From an uncultured Lachnospiraceae bacterium (GTDB taxonomy: Bacteria; Bacillota; Clostridia; Lachnospirales; Lachnospiraceae): a DNA stretch of 56,598 bases. This document shows positions 24,537-34,340 of this stretch, in pieces. The notes under the pieces are model-generated. The model was not told the origin of the DNA and did no database searches. It saw nothing but the letters and a program-made list of their open reading frames with translations. The stretch is taken from the NCBI GenBank assembly GCA_947175035.1, contig CAMWLG010000013.1:1-56598 (forward strand), written 5' to 3'. Each line of letters opens with the position of its first letter. The stretch's first letter is position 1. Made by a program: the position numbers and the translations under genes.

Positions 24537-26000
24537 TTATATTTTTTTGTACCAGTCCGCTGGTGTGTCTTCCGTCACCTCACAAATGATCTCGCATCCG
24601 TCAGGCATTGGCAACAAATCCTCTTCTTTAGACAGATATTCTCTGTGCAGGGCAATCACCTTCTTCATGGCTTCAGGTCCGGGTGCGCCAATCGTCAACC
24701 GCTTATTGACACAGGTTTCCAAGGACACGGCATCATAGATATCCTCCTCGAACTTGTCGCTGATCGCCTTTAATTCCTCCAAAGACAACGCGTCGATAGA
24801 AGTGTTCTTCTCGATACAGTAAAGCACTAATCTACCGATAATACCATGGGCATCCCGAAAGGGAACTCCCTTATTCACCAAGTAGTCCGCAGCGTCCGTG
24901 GCATTGGTGAAACCGTTCATCGCACTGGCCGCCATGCGCTCCTTTTTAAACTTCATAGTCTGCAGCATACCAGTGAACAGAGCCAGACAATCTTTCACAG
25001 TATCAATGGCATCAAATGCCATCTCCTTGTCTTCCTGCATATCTTTATTATAAGCGAGGGGAATCCCTTTCATCGTGGTGAGCAATGACATTAATGCTCC
25101 GTACACCCGCCCAGTCTTGCCTCTCACAAGCTCCGCGATATCCGGATTCTTCTTCTGGGGCATAATGCTGCTTCCGGTAGAAAAGGCATCATCAATCTCC
25201 ACAAATTGATATTCGTTGGAATTCCAAATAATGATTTCCTCACAAAAACGGCTCAAATGCATCATTATGGTGGACAGCGCCGCCAAAAACTCAATCAGGT
25301 AATCCCTGTCAGAGACGGAATCCATACTGTTGAGTGTTGGCCCGTAAAAGCCCATAAGCTCCGCTGTCAGCTCTCGATCTAACGGATAAGTAGTTCCTGC
25401 CAGCGCTCCTGCCCCCAGAGGACAATAATTCATGCGCACAAGGATATCTTTCATGCGAAGCCTGTCCCGCTTAAACATCTCAAAATAAGCACCGTAGTGA
25501 TGGGCAAGGGTGGTGGGCTGTGCCTTCTGTAAATGCGTGAACCCCGGCATATAAGTCTCCAGATGTTCCTCCATGGTCTTAAGGATTGTCTCCAACAAAT
25601 CCTTTAAAAGTGCGTCAACCACCAACACCTGCAATCTGGTGTACAGCCTCATGTCCAGCGCCACCTGATCGTTCCGGCTCCTGCCTGTGTGCAGCTTCTT
25701 GCCGGCGTCACCGATGCTTTCAATCAGGTTGGCCTCCACAAAGCTATGTATATCCTCATATTTGCTGTCAATCTTCAGGCTGCCGCTTTCCAAACCTTCA
25801 CGGATAGAGTTCAGTCCGTCAATAATACTCTTCATCTCATCAGAGGTCAGAATCCCCTGCCGTTGCAGCATGATGACATGGGCGATGCTTCCCTCAATAT
25901 CCTGACGGTACAGTCTCTTGTCAAAGTTGATGGAGGCATTGAACTCATATACCTGCCTGTCCGTTTCTTTGGTGAAACGTCCCCCCCATAACTGTGCCAT
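24537..26000 (-). CDS. argH: Argininosuccinate lyase
   Basis: The protein has 487 residues, slightly above the usual 455-470. The family signature GSSIMPQKKNPD (about 276-287) carries the catalytic Ser, and H156 lies in GFTHLQKAQ. It cleaves argininosuccinate to arginine and fumarate, the last step of arginine synthesis. The N-terminal WGGRF is conserved. argG is not adjacent in the window. A near-consensus promoter lies 32-60 bp upstream, and argH is the first gene of a long minus-strand series that also includes asd. The C-terminus (CEVTEDTPADWYKKI) is a short polar extension. Confidence 0.95.
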   Translation of the reverse strand: MAQLWGGRFTKETDRQVYEFNASINFDKRLYRQDIEGSIAHVIMLQRQGILTSDEMKSIIDGLNSIREGLESGSLKIDSKYEDIHSFVEANLIESIGDAGKKLHTGRSRNDQVALDMRLYTRLQVLVVDALLKDLLETILKTMEEHLETYMPGFTHLQKAQPTTLAHHYGAYFEMFKRDRLRMKDILVRMNYCPLGAGALAGTTYPLDRELTAELMGFYGPTLNSMDSVSDRDYLIEFLAALSTIMMHLSRFCEEIIIWNSNEYQFVEIDDAFSTGSSIMPQKKNPDIAELVRGKTGRVYGALMSLLTTMKGIPLAYNKDMQEDKEMAFDAIDTVKDCLALFTGMLQTMKFKKERMAASAMNGFTNATDAADYLVNKGVPFRDAHGIIGRLVLYCIEKNTSIDALSLEELKAISDKFEEDIYDAVSLETCVNKRLTIGAPGPEAMKKVIALHREYLSKEEDLLPMPDGCEIICEVTEDTPADWYKKI

Positions 26001-26031
26001 AGCATTCTCCTTACACGTATAATTAAATTAC

Positions 26032-26060
26032 ATTTTAACATAAACCTTCTCCGAATGCAA
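26032..26060 (-). promoter_or_regulatory. Sigma-A promoter for argH
   Basis: Minus strand TTGCAT (26060-26055), 17-nt spacer, TAAAAT (26037-26032). Two direct copies of TGYATTCG with a 14-bp period overlap the -35 and could be a regulator site; this is weak. The plus-strand ABC genes start 76 bp away in the opposite direction. Confidence 0.7.
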
Positions 26061-26135
26061 TATGGCGAATACACCTTTTCAAACACAAATCATACAATAA
26101 AATAAATCCTATTATATGCGTAGAAAGGTCTGTGT

Positions 26136-26912
26136 ATGACAACCCAATATATGCTCCAGCTTCAAAATATCAGCTATTCCTATCACACCCTTCACGGTGA
26201 GACAAAGGCGTTAGACAGACTGTCCTTCGGCGTAAAGGAAGGCGAGTTTGTGGCGGTGGTAGGTCCCAGCGGATGCGGGAAATCCACTCTCCTGTCTATC
26301 GTTGCGGGACTGCTTTCACCCGAGGACGGCACCATTAAAGTCAACAATCCGGACGGCTCCCTGCATTACCCGCGGGTGGGCTATATGCTGCAGCACGACC
26401 ATCTCTTTGAATGGCGGACCGTCCATAAAAATGTGATTCTTGGTTTGGAGATTAACCATATGCTCACGGAGGAACGCTTAAACTATGTGGAGCAGCTTTT
26501 ATATGATTATGGCTTGGAACAATTCCGCGACAAGCGCCCCGGTGAACTCTCCGGCGGAATGAAACAGCGCGCCGCATTGATCCGCACCTTGGCTTTGGAT
26601 CCCCAGCTTTTGCTGTTGGATGAACCCTTTAGCGCTTTGGACTATCAGACGAGACTGTCTGTCTCTGCGGATATCTGTAAATTAATCCGCCGCACGGGTA
26701 AGACCATGCTCCTGATTACCCATGACCTGTCGGAGGCAATCTCTCTGGCGGACAGGGTTATCGTGCTGAGCAAACGTCCTGCCACGGTGAAATGCGAGAT
26801 CCCCATCCACCTGACACTGACGGACGATTCTCCTCTGGCGGCACGGAACGCGCCGGAATTCAAAAATTATTTTAACCAATTATGGGAGGAAATCAAAAAT
26901 GAAGAATTCTAA
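26136..26912 (+). CDS. ABC transporter ATP-binding protein (SsuB/TauB/ThiZ-like)
   Basis: The 258-residue ATPase has Walker A GPSGCGKST (about 47-55), signature LSGGMKQR, Walker B LLLLDEPFSALD and switch His in LLITHDLSEA. The Q-loop MLQHDHLFEW and the overall pattern belong to the nitrate/sulfonate/taurine/pyrimidine-precursor class. The 3' end overlaps the permease start by 14 nt. Substrate is unknown because no binding protein is encoded next to it. The gene is divergent from argH. Confidence 0.9.
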   Translation: MTTQYMLQLQNISYSYHTLHGETKALDRLSFGVKEGEFVAVVGPSGCGKSTLLSIVAGLLSPEDGTIKVNNPDGSLHYPRVGYMLQHDHLFEWRTVHKNVILGLEINHMLTEERLNYVEQLLYDYGLEQFRDKRPGELSGGMKQRAALIRTLALDPQLLLLDEPFSALDYQTRLSVSADICKLIRRTGKTMLLITHDLSEAISLADRVIVLSKRPATVKCEIPIHLTLTDDSPLAARNAPEFKNYFNQLWEEIKNEEF

Positions 26913-27723
26913 ATCCAATTCCCCCACAGAACCGACCAATCAGGAACTATTCATGAGGCAGCATCTAAGGCATCATCGCCAGATTGCTATCTTGCGCCTG
27001 CTCCTGCTGGTGCTTTTTTTGATTGTGTGGGAGGTTAGCGCCCGCACCGGTGTCATTGACAGCTTCTTTTTCTCCTGTCCCAGCAAGGTAGCTCTTCTAT
27101 TTCTGAAAATGTGCATGGATTACAGCATTTTCCAGCATGCGGGCATCACCCTGTTTGAGACCCTGGTCAGCTTTTTGTTGGTATTCCTCGCGAGCCTTGT
27201 CATAGCAACCCTGCTTTGGTATTCCACAAAGCTCTCGGAAATTCTGGAGCCTTATCTGGTGGTTTTAAACAGCCTTCCCAAGTCCGCGCTGGCGCCGCTT
27301 TTTATCGTCTGGCTGGGCACTGGAACGACCACGATCATCGTCGCCGGCATCTCTGTCGCGGTTTTCGGCTCCATTATTAGCTTTTACACAGCCTTCCGAC
27401 AATGTGACCCCGAGAAGATTACTTTGATCTACACCCTGGGAGGAAGCAAGCGGGATGTATTCCACAAAGTAGTGCTTCCCGCCTCGATCCCCCTGCTCCT
27501 AAGCACCACCAAGGTCAACATTGGCTTAGCTCTGGTAGGCGTCATTATCGGGGAATTCCTTGCCGCCAGAAGGGGGCTCGGATATCTGATCATCTATGGC
27601 TCACAGGTGTTCCAGCTCAATCTGGTCATCCTTAATGTCCTGCTCCTGTGTATTTTCGCCATGGGCTTCTACAAAGGTATCCAGATGATTGAGCATCACA
27701 TCAGAAAAAAGATGCAGCTGTAG
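26899..27723 (+). CDS. ABC transporter permease (SsuC/TauC/ThiX-like)
   Basis: The 274-residue protein has six predicted helices. The cytoplasmic EAA-like loop reads FRQCDPEKITLIYTLGGSKRDVFHKVVLP, and VIIGEFLAARRGLGYLI follows, both standard for this permease class. The N-terminal 35 residues are polar and His/Arg-rich. It pairs with the ATPase gene it overlaps. The usual binding-protein gene is missing on both sides (argH upstream, tRNA downstream), so the transporter must use one encoded elsewhere. Sulfonate, nitrate or thiamine-precursor uptake cannot be separated from sequence. Confidence 0.88.
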   Translation: MKNSKSNSPTEPTNQELFMRQHLRHHRQIAILRLLLLVLFLIVWEVSARTGVIDSFFFSCPSKVALLFLKMCMDYSIFQHAGITLFETLVSFLLVFLASLVIATLLWYSTKLSEILEPYLVVLNSLPKSALAPLFIVWLGTGTTTIIVAGISVAVFGSIISFYTAFRQCDPEKITLIYTLGGSKRDVFHKVVLPASIPLLLSTTKVNIGLALVGVIIGEFLAARRGLGYLIIYGSQVFQLNLVILNVLLLCIFAMGFYKGIQMIEHHIRKKMQL

Positions 27724-27741
27724 GCGTGTGCATAAAAGAAA

Positions 27742-27769
27742 TTCCCGCCGACCCCAATGTCAGCGGGAA
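27742..27769 (-). terminator. Terminator hairpin between the permease and tRNA-Thr genes
   Basis: TTCCCGC (27742-27748) pairs with GCGGGAA (27763-27769). On the minus strand the stem is followed by TTTCTTTT, so it best ends the tRNA transcript. It may also stop the plus-strand permease mRNA, but without a T-run there. Confidence 0.6.
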
Positions 27770-27786
27770 CCTTACATAACTATAAA

Positions 27787-27858
27787 GCTGAAAATGGGAC
27801 TCGAACCCACGACCCCTTCATTACGAGTGAAGTGCTCTACCAACTGAGCTATTTCAGC
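27787..27858 (-). tRNA. tRNA-Thr (anticodon CGU)
   Basis: The 72-nt cloverleaf has acceptor GCTGAAA/TTTCAGC, D-arm GCTC/GAGC, anticodon stem CTTCA/TGAAG with loop CTCGTAA (anticodon CGT at 27825-27823), and T-arm with TTCGAGT. CCA is not encoded. It reads ACG codons. It is a single gene with its own consensus promoter. Confidence 0.96.
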
Positions 27859-27891
27859 ACTGCGGTACAATTGACATGACCAGCAAATCTT

Positions 27892-27920
27892 ATTATAAAG
27901 GGTCAGAGACAATTTTGCAA
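27892..27920 (-). promoter_or_regulatory. Promoter of tRNA-Thr
   Basis: Minus strand TTGCAA (27920-27915), exactly 17 nt, TATAAT (27897-27892). The predicted start is about 27 nt before the mature tRNA. Confidence 0.8.
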
Positions 27921-27976
27921 TAAAAAAATATATTATTCCCGCAAAAACTTTTCATCATTTCATCAAATCGTATGCA

Positions 27977-29710
27977 TCAATGAAGTTTGAATCTGTTCAC
28001 TTCCGTGTTTAATTTTTCGGAAATTTCCATATTTGAGTCTGCCTCCGCATACATAGCAGTCATACTGTTGGATAATTCCACCGCCGTCTGTGACACATTC
28101 AAGATGCCGTCGGCACTCTCCTCCGCCGCAATATTGACAGCCTCCACAGCCTCCTTGATACTATCCATACTCTCCTGTATCCGAAGAGACGCACTTGCAA
28201 ATTGCTGCATTTTCTCGTTCATATTGTCCGCGTCATCATGGTAATGCTGCCCGTTCTCCACCAGCTTCATATAACCTGACAAAGCTGTTTCCTCCAAGAA
28301 TTTCACCATTTTCTCCGCTTCTCCTGCCAGCTCATTCACGGCATTGATCACATCCGTGCTGACAATGCGTATCTGTTCTGCAGATTCACTGGAATTCTGC
28401 GCCAGCTTACCAATCTCGTCGGCAACCACGGCAAATCCTCTTCCTGCCGCCCCAGCTCTTGCCGCCTCAATACTTGCATTTAATGCCAAAAGATTCGTCT
28501 GCTCCGTAATTTCTATAATATTGTCCGAAAGCACCTGAATCTCCTCAACTTTCTTGGATTTCTCGATTGCGGCATACACTGTGGTCTCCATCTGTTTTGC
28601 CTGTGTCTCGGCCTCCGTCCTGCTTGCCTTTGCGCCGTCGCTCACTTCCGTCGCACGCCCGGTCATATTCTCCGAAAAAAGCTTTCCCTCCTCTGCCTGG
28701 GCGGAGATACTCTGCACCGACTGGTACACCTGTCGGATTACCTCATTAATCTGTGTCAAAGAAGCCGTCGTCTCCTCCATTGCCGCACTCATCTCCTCCA
28801 TAGTGGCAGACACATCCGTGATGTTCAGCTTTGCATTACCCAAATCACATGCAACCTTCTTGGAAGATCCTTGTAATTTATCTGAATTTTCTGCAATCTG
28901 CAGCATAATACTGCGTATAAACCCTAACAGCTCATTCACATCCTCCGAGATGACCTCTAACTCATCTCCCGTCCTCACATCCAACTTCTGGGTCAGGTCG
29001 CCTTCCTTATGTACTAAATCATAAAGCTTTCCCTCAACCTTGCGCAGATTGCTGGTGATTGCACTCACCACCACGTTCAACAGAATAAAGGCAACAATCA
29101 GACATCCCAACGCCACCCCAACTACATTGATAATAATATTGCGCAGCTGCTCCACCACACCTGCCGCATTATAATCACTGCCCAGCACTGCCACAACCGC
29201 ACCATCAGAATTATAGATGGGCATATAGGCGCTGATTAAAAACCCATCCTCACTCTCTTCAATGTAATCCTGGACATATGGCTCCCCCTGATACACTAAC
29301 GCCAGTTCCTCATAGGAAATATCTATGATTGCACCAACCTTATTCTGTGCACTCGATTCATCTGTATCCACCCCATAGTAATTCTGTCTGCCATCAGTAT
29401 AGAGGGTGTACAAAAACTCTATACCACAGTCCTCCCGCAATTCCCGCAGCTGTGCCAACAACATCCGGTAACTATCAGTATTCTCACTCCCCGGTTCAAG
29501 CTGCTCCACCAGATCACCGTCGATTACCTGTGCAACCACATTGGCAGCCATCTTGGCCTGCTCAACTCCCATCGCCACCATGCCGCTGTATATTTTTTGA
29601 TAGGCAACGACTCCCAGAACGACGCAAACCAGAACAATCATCAATTCCACAGGAATCAAAATCTTCATCCGTATACTGAGTCCCCGCAACTTCAATTTTC
29701 GTTTTTCCAT
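27977..29710 (-). CDS. Methyl-accepting chemotaxis protein
   Basis: The start is the ATG at 29710, with AGGAGGT 6 nt before it, giving 577 residues. A membrane helix (about 15-40), an extracellular Cache-like sensor (about 40-190, with [17 protein letters not shown] and [15 protein letters not shown]), a second helix, HAMP and a long coiled-coil signalling domain follow in order. The hairpin tip is [24 protein letters not shown] in two halves, with [15 protein letters not shown]. It signals to CheA/CheW. The ligand is unknown. It lies 34 bp after mscS. No other chemotaxis gene is in the window. Confidence 0.93.
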   Translation of the reverse strand: MEKRKLKLRGLSIRMKILIPVELMIVLVCVVLGVVAYQKIYSGMVAMGVEQAKMAANVVAQVIDGDLVEQLEPGSENTDSYRMLLAQLRELREDCGIEFLYTLYTDGRQNYYGVDTDESSAQNKVGAIIDISYEELALVYQGEPYVQDYIEESEDGFLISAYMPIYNSDGAVVAVLGSDYNAAGVVEQLRNIIINVVGVALGCLIVAFILLNVVVSAITSNLRKVEGKLYDLVHKEGDLTQKLDVRTGDELEVISEDVNELLGFIRSIMLQIAENSDKLQGSSKKVACDLGNAKLNITDVSATMEEMSAAMEETTASLTQINEVIRQVYQSVQSISAQAEEGKLFSENMTGRATEVSDGAKASRTEAETQAKQMETTVYAAIEKSKKVEEIQVLSDNIIEITEQTNLLALNASIEAARAGAAGRGFAVVADEIGKLAQNSSESAEQIRIVSTDVINAVNELAGEAEKMVKFLEETALSGYMKLVENGQHYHDDADNMNEKMQQFASASLRIQESMDSIKEAVEAVNIAAEESADGILNVSQTAVELSNSMTAMYAEADSNMEISEKLNTEVNRFKLH

Positions 29711-29744
29711 GATGATACCTCCTATCACAATTATACTATTTTAT

Positions 29745-30587
29745 TCACTTCATATGCACATCCAACTGACGAAACGGTATCTCGATTCCCACCTCATCAA
29801 GCACATACTTACAGTTCTCCGTGATGCGCCATTTCCCCTCCCAATAGTCCTCATTGGCGAACCAACAGCGTACATTTAAACGAATACAGGAATCCGCCAG
29901 CTCATCCACAAATACCAACAAATCCCTATCCTTTAAGGTCTTTTCATCCTCCTTAAGCATCTTGGTCAGCGCATTCTTGGCCTTGCGGATATCTGAGTCA
30001 TAAGAAATACCTACCACCACATCCACCCTGCGGCAATGCTCCATCGTGACATTGATAATACTGTTATTGGCAAGACTGCCGTTTGGCAAAACAATGACTC
30101 GATTGTCAGGTGTGATAAGCTTCGTATAGAAAATCTGTATCTCCGAAACAGTCCCTTCCTTGCCTGTGGAACCCTCCACAATATAATCCCCAACCTTGAA
30201 GGGCTTTAAGAGCAAAATCAACACGCCGCCCGCCAGATTGGACAGACTTCCCTGCACCGCAAGACCGATTGCCACGCCCGCGCTGCCAAGCAGCGCCACG
30301 ATACTGGCGGCGTCCACACCAAAAGAAGCCGCTATCATAAAGGCAAGCACCACATACAATGCCGCCTTTAGGAAAGAGTCCACAAACTGTACCACGCCCA
30401 GATCAGCCTTTGCCCGCTCCATCCCCTGACGCACGAACTTTCGCACGAATTTAATCACCTGTGCGCCGATGAAAAAGAAAATAATGGCAAAGAGGATACG
30501 TCCACCCAGATTCAAAGCCTTATTCCCCAACTCTGCGAGCATGGCTTCCATGAAACTGCCGTTCAATTTCAACCCCAGAGCACTCAT
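29745..30587 (-). CDS. mscS: Small-conductance mechanosensitive channel (MscS family)
   Basis: The protein has 280 residues and three N-terminal helices. The third is the Gly/Ala-rich pore helix (SIVALLGSAGVAIGLAVQGS). The beta domain FKVGDYIVEGSTGKEGTVSEI and LPNGSLANNSIINVT follow as in MscS, then a mixed C-terminal domain. It releases solutes on hypo-osmotic shock. The start overlaps the glgB stop by 4 nt, so translation is coupled. The final residues (PFRQLDVHMK) are the usual family end. Confidence 0.94.
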   Translation of the reverse strand: MSALGLKLNGSFMEAMLAELGNKALNLGGRILFAIIFFFIGAQVIKFVRKFVRQGMERAKADLGVVQFVDSFLKAALYVVLAFMIAASFGVDAASIVALLGSAGVAIGLAVQGSLSNLAGGVLILLLKPFKVGDYIVEGSTGKEGTVSEIQIFYTKLITPDNRVIVLPNGSLANNSIINVTMEHCRRVDVVVGISYDSDIRKAKNALTKMLKEDEKTLKDRDLLVFVDELADSCIRLNVRCWFANEDYWEGKWRITENCKYVLDEVGIEIPFRQLDVHMK

Positions 30588-32914
30588 TTCTTATTTCCCT
30601 CGACCTTCTTCTTTCCAGCCGTCTTCCGCACAGGGGTATTTTTCCGAATACGCTCCTCAATCACCTTGGTCAATTCCTCCTCCGTATAAGGAATAAACTG
30701 GAAAATCGCCAGAGATTGCGCCGCAAGCTTCACGGTAATGGACTGCCTCCTGTCGTCCCATTCTGTGTCCACGGCAGCCTTGGCACGACTGTTCGTCACA
30801 CCACTCCCACCATATTTCTTCGCATCTGTATTGAAAATCTCCTTATACTTGCCCTCATAAGGAACACCTGTGGTAATCTCCTGCTCCACGCCCGAGAAGT
30901 TCGCCACCACCAACAGCAGATCCTCCGGCTCCTCCGCCTTGCGCAGATAAGTCAGATAGCTCTCCCTGCCCGAGATATTGTTGATCCACTCAAACCCTTC
31001 AGGGCTGTCATCCAAGGCATACAAAGCGGGATAGGTGCGATACATATGATTCAAATCCTTGACCAGCTCCGCTACCCCAGCATGCTCTGGCTGCTCCAAC
31101 AATTCCCACTCCAGCCTGCGGTTCTCATTCCACTCGTCAAACTCTGCAAATTCCTGCCCCATGAACAACGCCTTCTTGCCGGGATGAGTCATCATATAAC
31201 CATAAGTCAACCGCAGCGCAGCAAATTTCTGTTCCCGGCTCCCGGGCATCTTGCCCACCAAAGTCGCCTTGCCATGCACCACCTCATCATGGGAGAACAC
31301 CAGTATAAAGTTTTCGCTGTAGGCGTAGATCATGCTGAAGGTCAACTCCCCGTGATGATGGCTTCTGAAATACGGATCGTACTTGATATAAGTCAAATAA
31401 TCGTTCATAAAGCCCATATTCCACTTTAAGTCAAAGCCCAATCCATCCTCCTCGAGAGGCGCCGTGATCTTCGGGAATGCGGTGCTCTCCTCCGCAATGG
31501 ACAACACGCCCGGATTACGCTTCTTTAACACGGAATTCAAATGCTTGATCATCTCGATAGCTTCAAGATTCTCCTTGCCGCCATAGATATTGGCAACCCA
31601 TTCCCCATCGTTTTTGCCATAATCCAAGTAAAGCATACTCGCCACCGCGTCCATGCGAATGCCGTCCGCATGGAATTGCTCCACCCAGAATAGGGCGTTC
31701 GCAATGAGATAATTGCTCACCTCAGGGCGTCCATAATTGTATATGAGCGTGCCCCAGTGAGGATGAAACCCCTGTCTCGGGTCTTGATGTTCATAAAGAC
31801 ATGTCCCGTCAAAATTGGAAAGTCCATAGGTGTCTCTGGGAAAATGGGCAGGCACCCAGTCCAAAATCACGCCGATTCCCGCCTTGTGCAGCTCGTTCAC
31901 AAAATACATGAAATCCTCCGGGCTGCCATATCGGGCGGTGGGCGCGTAATAACCGATCACCTGATATCCCCAGGAACCGTCAAAGGGATGCTCCATCACG
32001 GGCATCAACTCCACATGGGTGTAATTCATCTTTTTCACATGCTCTATCACCTTGGGTGCAATCTCTCTGTAATTGGCGTAATATTCGCCCTCCTTGGGCT
32101 CCACAAAGGAACCAAGGTACAGTTCGTACACGCTCATGGGCACATTTCCCGTCTGGAACTTCTCACGGTTTGCAATAAACTTCTTATCCTCCCATGCAAA
32201 ATCTCTCAAATCCGCCACCACGGAGGCACTCTCAGGGCGAAGCTGCGCTGCGTTGCCATAGGGATCCGCCTTCAAATAGGTGAGACCGCTCTTTAACTTC
32301 AGCTCATATTTGTAGTTTTCTCCTACCTTGACACCCGGAATAAACACTTCAAAGATGCCGGAATCCCAGAGTCTGCGCATCTGATGCGCCCTGCCATCCC
32401 AATGATTAAAATCCCCCACCACGCTGACACGAAAAGCAGAGGGTGCCCACACGACAAACAAGACCCCTGCCTGCCCTTCCATCTCCATGGGATGAGCTCC
32501 CAGCTTCTCATAAATCGTGTAATGGATGCCGTTTTTGAATTTCTCCGTATCTGCCTTGGTGATATAAGGTGCAAAACGATAAGGATCCCCGCATTCCCTC
32601 TTATCACCATCCTCATAAGTGACCAGATAGGTATAAGCAGGAAGTGTCTTCGCCGGAACTAACGCGGCAAAATATCCCTCCTCGTCCGCAAGCTCCATGG
32701 ACAGTTTCTTCTTCCAAAGCGTCTCGCTGGTGGCTCCTGTACCCGCACCGTTCCACTTAATCTCCACAGACTTTGCCCCTGGAAAATATGCCTGCACCAA
32801 GGTTTGGCTGCCAGACTTATGAGGTCCCAACAGCGCATGGGGATTGTCACACTCGGAATAAATAATCTCCTCAATCTGAGGCCAGTTCATCAGTTTATAT
32901 AATTTGTTGGTCAT
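30584..32914 (-). CDS. glgB: 1,4-alpha-glucan (glycogen) branching enzyme
   Basis: The 776-residue GH13 enzyme has a CBM48-like N-terminal domain (about 145-230, FVVWAPSAFRVSVVGDFNHWDGR). The catalytic barrel has D352 in LDWVPAHFP, the nucleophile D422 in DGIRMDAVASMLYLDYG, the acid E475 in SIAEESTAFP and FSHDEVVHGK. It makes alpha-1,6 branches in glycogen. The length exceeds the usual 630-730 because of an extra N-terminal domain and a basic C-terminal tail (RKNTPVRKTAGKKKVEGNKK). It lies 17 bp after DUF1015 and overlaps mscS. No glgC, glgA or glgP is in the window. An isoamylase-like protein lies at 53007-54971. Confidence 0.95.
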   Translation of the reverse strand: MTNKLYKLMNWPQIEEIIYSECDNPHALLGPHKSGSQTLVQAYFPGAKSVEIKWNGAGTGATSETLWKKKLSMELADEEGYFAALVPAKTLPAYTYLVTYEDGDKRECGDPYRFAPYITKADTEKFKNGIHYTIYEKLGAHPMEMEGQAGVLFVVWAPSAFRVSVVGDFNHWDGRAHQMRRLWDSGIFEVFIPGVKVGENYKYELKLKSGLTYLKADPYGNAAQLRPESASVVADLRDFAWEDKKFIANREKFQTGNVPMSVYELYLGSFVEPKEGEYYANYREIAPKVIEHVKKMNYTHVELMPVMEHPFDGSWGYQVIGYYAPTARYGSPEDFMYFVNELHKAGIGVILDWVPAHFPRDTYGLSNFDGTCLYEHQDPRQGFHPHWGTLIYNYGRPEVSNYLIANALFWVEQFHADGIRMDAVASMLYLDYGKNDGEWVANIYGGKENLEAIEMIKHLNSVLKKRNPGVLSIAEESTAFPKITAPLEEDGLGFDLKWNMGFMNDYLTYIKYDPYFRSHHHGELTFSMIYAYSENFILVFSHDEVVHGKATLVGKMPGSREQKFAALRLTYGYMMTHPGKKALFMGQEFAEFDEWNENRRLEWELLEQPEHAGVAELVKDLNHMYRTYPALYALDDSPEGFEWINNISGRESYLTYLRKAEEPEDLLLVVANFSGVEQEITTGVPYEGKYKEIFNTDAKKYGGSGVTNSRAKAAVDTEWDDRRQSITVKLAAQSLAIFQFIPYTEEELTKVIEERIRKNTPVRKTAGKKKVEGNKK

Positions 32915-32931
32915 ATGGACCTCCTCCCTTT

Positions 32932-34194
32932 TTACAACTCATGCAAAAATAATCCGCTGCGAAGCTTCGGCTCAAACCATGTGGACTTCGGCGGCATAAG
33001 CCTCCCAGCGTCAGCCACGGCAAAAAGCTCGCTGATCGACGTTGGATACATAGAGAACGCCACCACCATCTCAGGAGGCTCTCCCTGCTCCCCCGGCGTA
33101 CACCTGCGCTCCAGCTCCCCAAGTCCTCTGATACCTCCCACAAAATCAATCCGCTTGTCCGTCTTGGGATCACCGATTCCAAGAACAGGTCCAAGAAGAT
33201 GATCCTGTAAAATCGAGACATCCAAACCGGCAACCACATCCGTGCTGCAAATCTCTGGTTTTGCAGTGAGGCTGTACCACACTCCCCCGAGATACATACC
33301 ATACTCGCCCTTTTTCTGGGGGGCATAACCAGACCTTTCCGTAACAGCCTGCCTCACTTCAAATTTTTCCCTGATTTTGTCCAAAAATTCCTCCCGTGTC
33401 AAACCGTTAAGATCCTTCACCACGCGGTTGTAGTCCAAAATCTTAAGTTCCTCGTCTGGAAAAAGCACGGACAGAAAGTAATTGAATTCCTCCTCGCCCG
33501 TATAATCCGGATGCTCCGTCCTACGCTTCATTCCCACCTTTGCAGCGGAGGCACAGCGATGATGTCCGTCCGCGATGTAGATATCGGAGGTCTGTGCAAA
33601 GGTATCCGCAATCGCGCGGATATCCTCATCCTCCTCAATCACCCAGACCCGATGTCCCACACCATCCTCTGACACAAAGTCATACAGCGGGCGTTGTGTT
33701 TTGACTTTCTTGGTCAACGCCCTCAATGTCTCATTGGAGCGATATGCAAGGAAAATCGGACCTGTCTGCATATTGCAGATATCCACATGATTGATACGAT
33801 CCTGTTCCTTGTCCGCTCTGGTATTTTCATGTTTTTTGATCACATTATTGTAATAATCGTCAATGGAGGCACATGCCACGATTCCCGTCTGGCTCCGCCC
33901 ATCCATAGTCTGCTCATAGAGATAATAGCAGGGCTTATCCTCCTGAATAAAACGCCCCTCCTGAATCTGCTCCACCAGCATTTGTCCTGCCTTGGCGTAA
34001 ACCTCCGGCGCATAGGTGTCCACACTGGAATCAAACTGTGTCTCCGCCCTGTCAATCGCCAGAAAAGAATATGGATTCTTAGCCACCACAGCGCATGCCT
34101 CCTCACGATTATACACATCATAGGGAAGCGCAGCGATCTTACTTTCCAGTCCCTTTGCCGGCCGGTAAGCATGAAATGGTCTGATAACTGCCAT
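32932..34194 (-). CDS. DUF1015 protein with ParB/sulfiredoxin-like GxHR motif
   Basis: The 420-residue protein has family blocks AALPYDVYN (about 21-29), NPYSFLAIDRAE (about 40), HENTRADKEQDR (122-133) and DGHHRCASA (209-217). The last resembles box II of the ParB/sulfiredoxin fold, which also includes free-serine kinases. In this window serA and serC are close but no serB is seen, so a role in phosphoserine metabolism is attractive. That is inference; the family has no activity I can cite with certainty. It is a cytoplasmic protein with no helix in the membrane. The gene is the first of a glgB-mscS-MCP series with its own promoter. Confidence 0.85.
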   Translation of the reverse strand: MAVIRPFHAYRPAKGLESKIAALPYDVYNREEACAVVAKNPYSFLAIDRAETQFDSSVDTYAPEVYAKAGQMLVEQIQEGRFIQEDKPCYYLYEQTMDGRSQTGIVACASIDDYYNNVIKKHENTRADKEQDRINHVDICNMQTGPIFLAYRSNETLRALTKKVKTQRPLYDFVSEDGVGHRVWVIEEDEDIRAIADTFAQTSDIYIADGHHRCASAAKVGMKRRTEHPDYTGEEEFNYFLSVLFPDEELKILDYNRVVKDLNGLTREEFLDKIREKFEVRQAVTERSGYAPQKKGEYGMYLGGVWYSLTAKPEICSTDVVAGLDVSILQDHLLGPVLGIGDPKTDKRIDFVGGIRGLGELERRCTPGEQGEPPEMVVAFSMYPTSISELFAVADAGRLMPPKSTWFEPKLRSGLFLHEL

Positions 34195-34269
34195 ATCTAT
34201 TCCTTTCTGCCACTCATTTTATGCGGCTGCTTATTTTTTTCTCAAATTTTGGCACAACAATACATTTAT

Positions 34270-34298
34270 ATTTTACCAAAAAAAACTATACATAACAA
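34270..34298 (-). promoter_or_regulatory. Promoter of the DUF1015-glgB-mscS operon
   Basis: Minus strand TTGTTA (34298-34293), 17 nt with a run of eight T, TAAAAT (34275-34270). About 75 nt of leader precede the DUF1015 start. It interleaves with the divergent plus-strand promoter. Confidence 0.7.
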
Positions 34299-34315
34299 GC
34301 GTCAGGTGCTAAAAT
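34287..34315 (+). promoter_or_regulatory. Candidate promoter of the small unknown gene at 34341
   Basis: TATACA (34287-34292), 17 nt, TAAAAT (34310-34315), with AAGGAGG shortly after. It overlaps the divergent DUF1015 promoter. Confidence 0.5.
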
Positions 34316-34340
34316 ATCAAAAAAGAAGGAGGCTTGAATC

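Noticed and set aside
27787..27858. tRNA-Thr as an integration site
   Set aside because: No integrase gene nearby and no direct repeat of the tRNA 3' end was noticed in the window.
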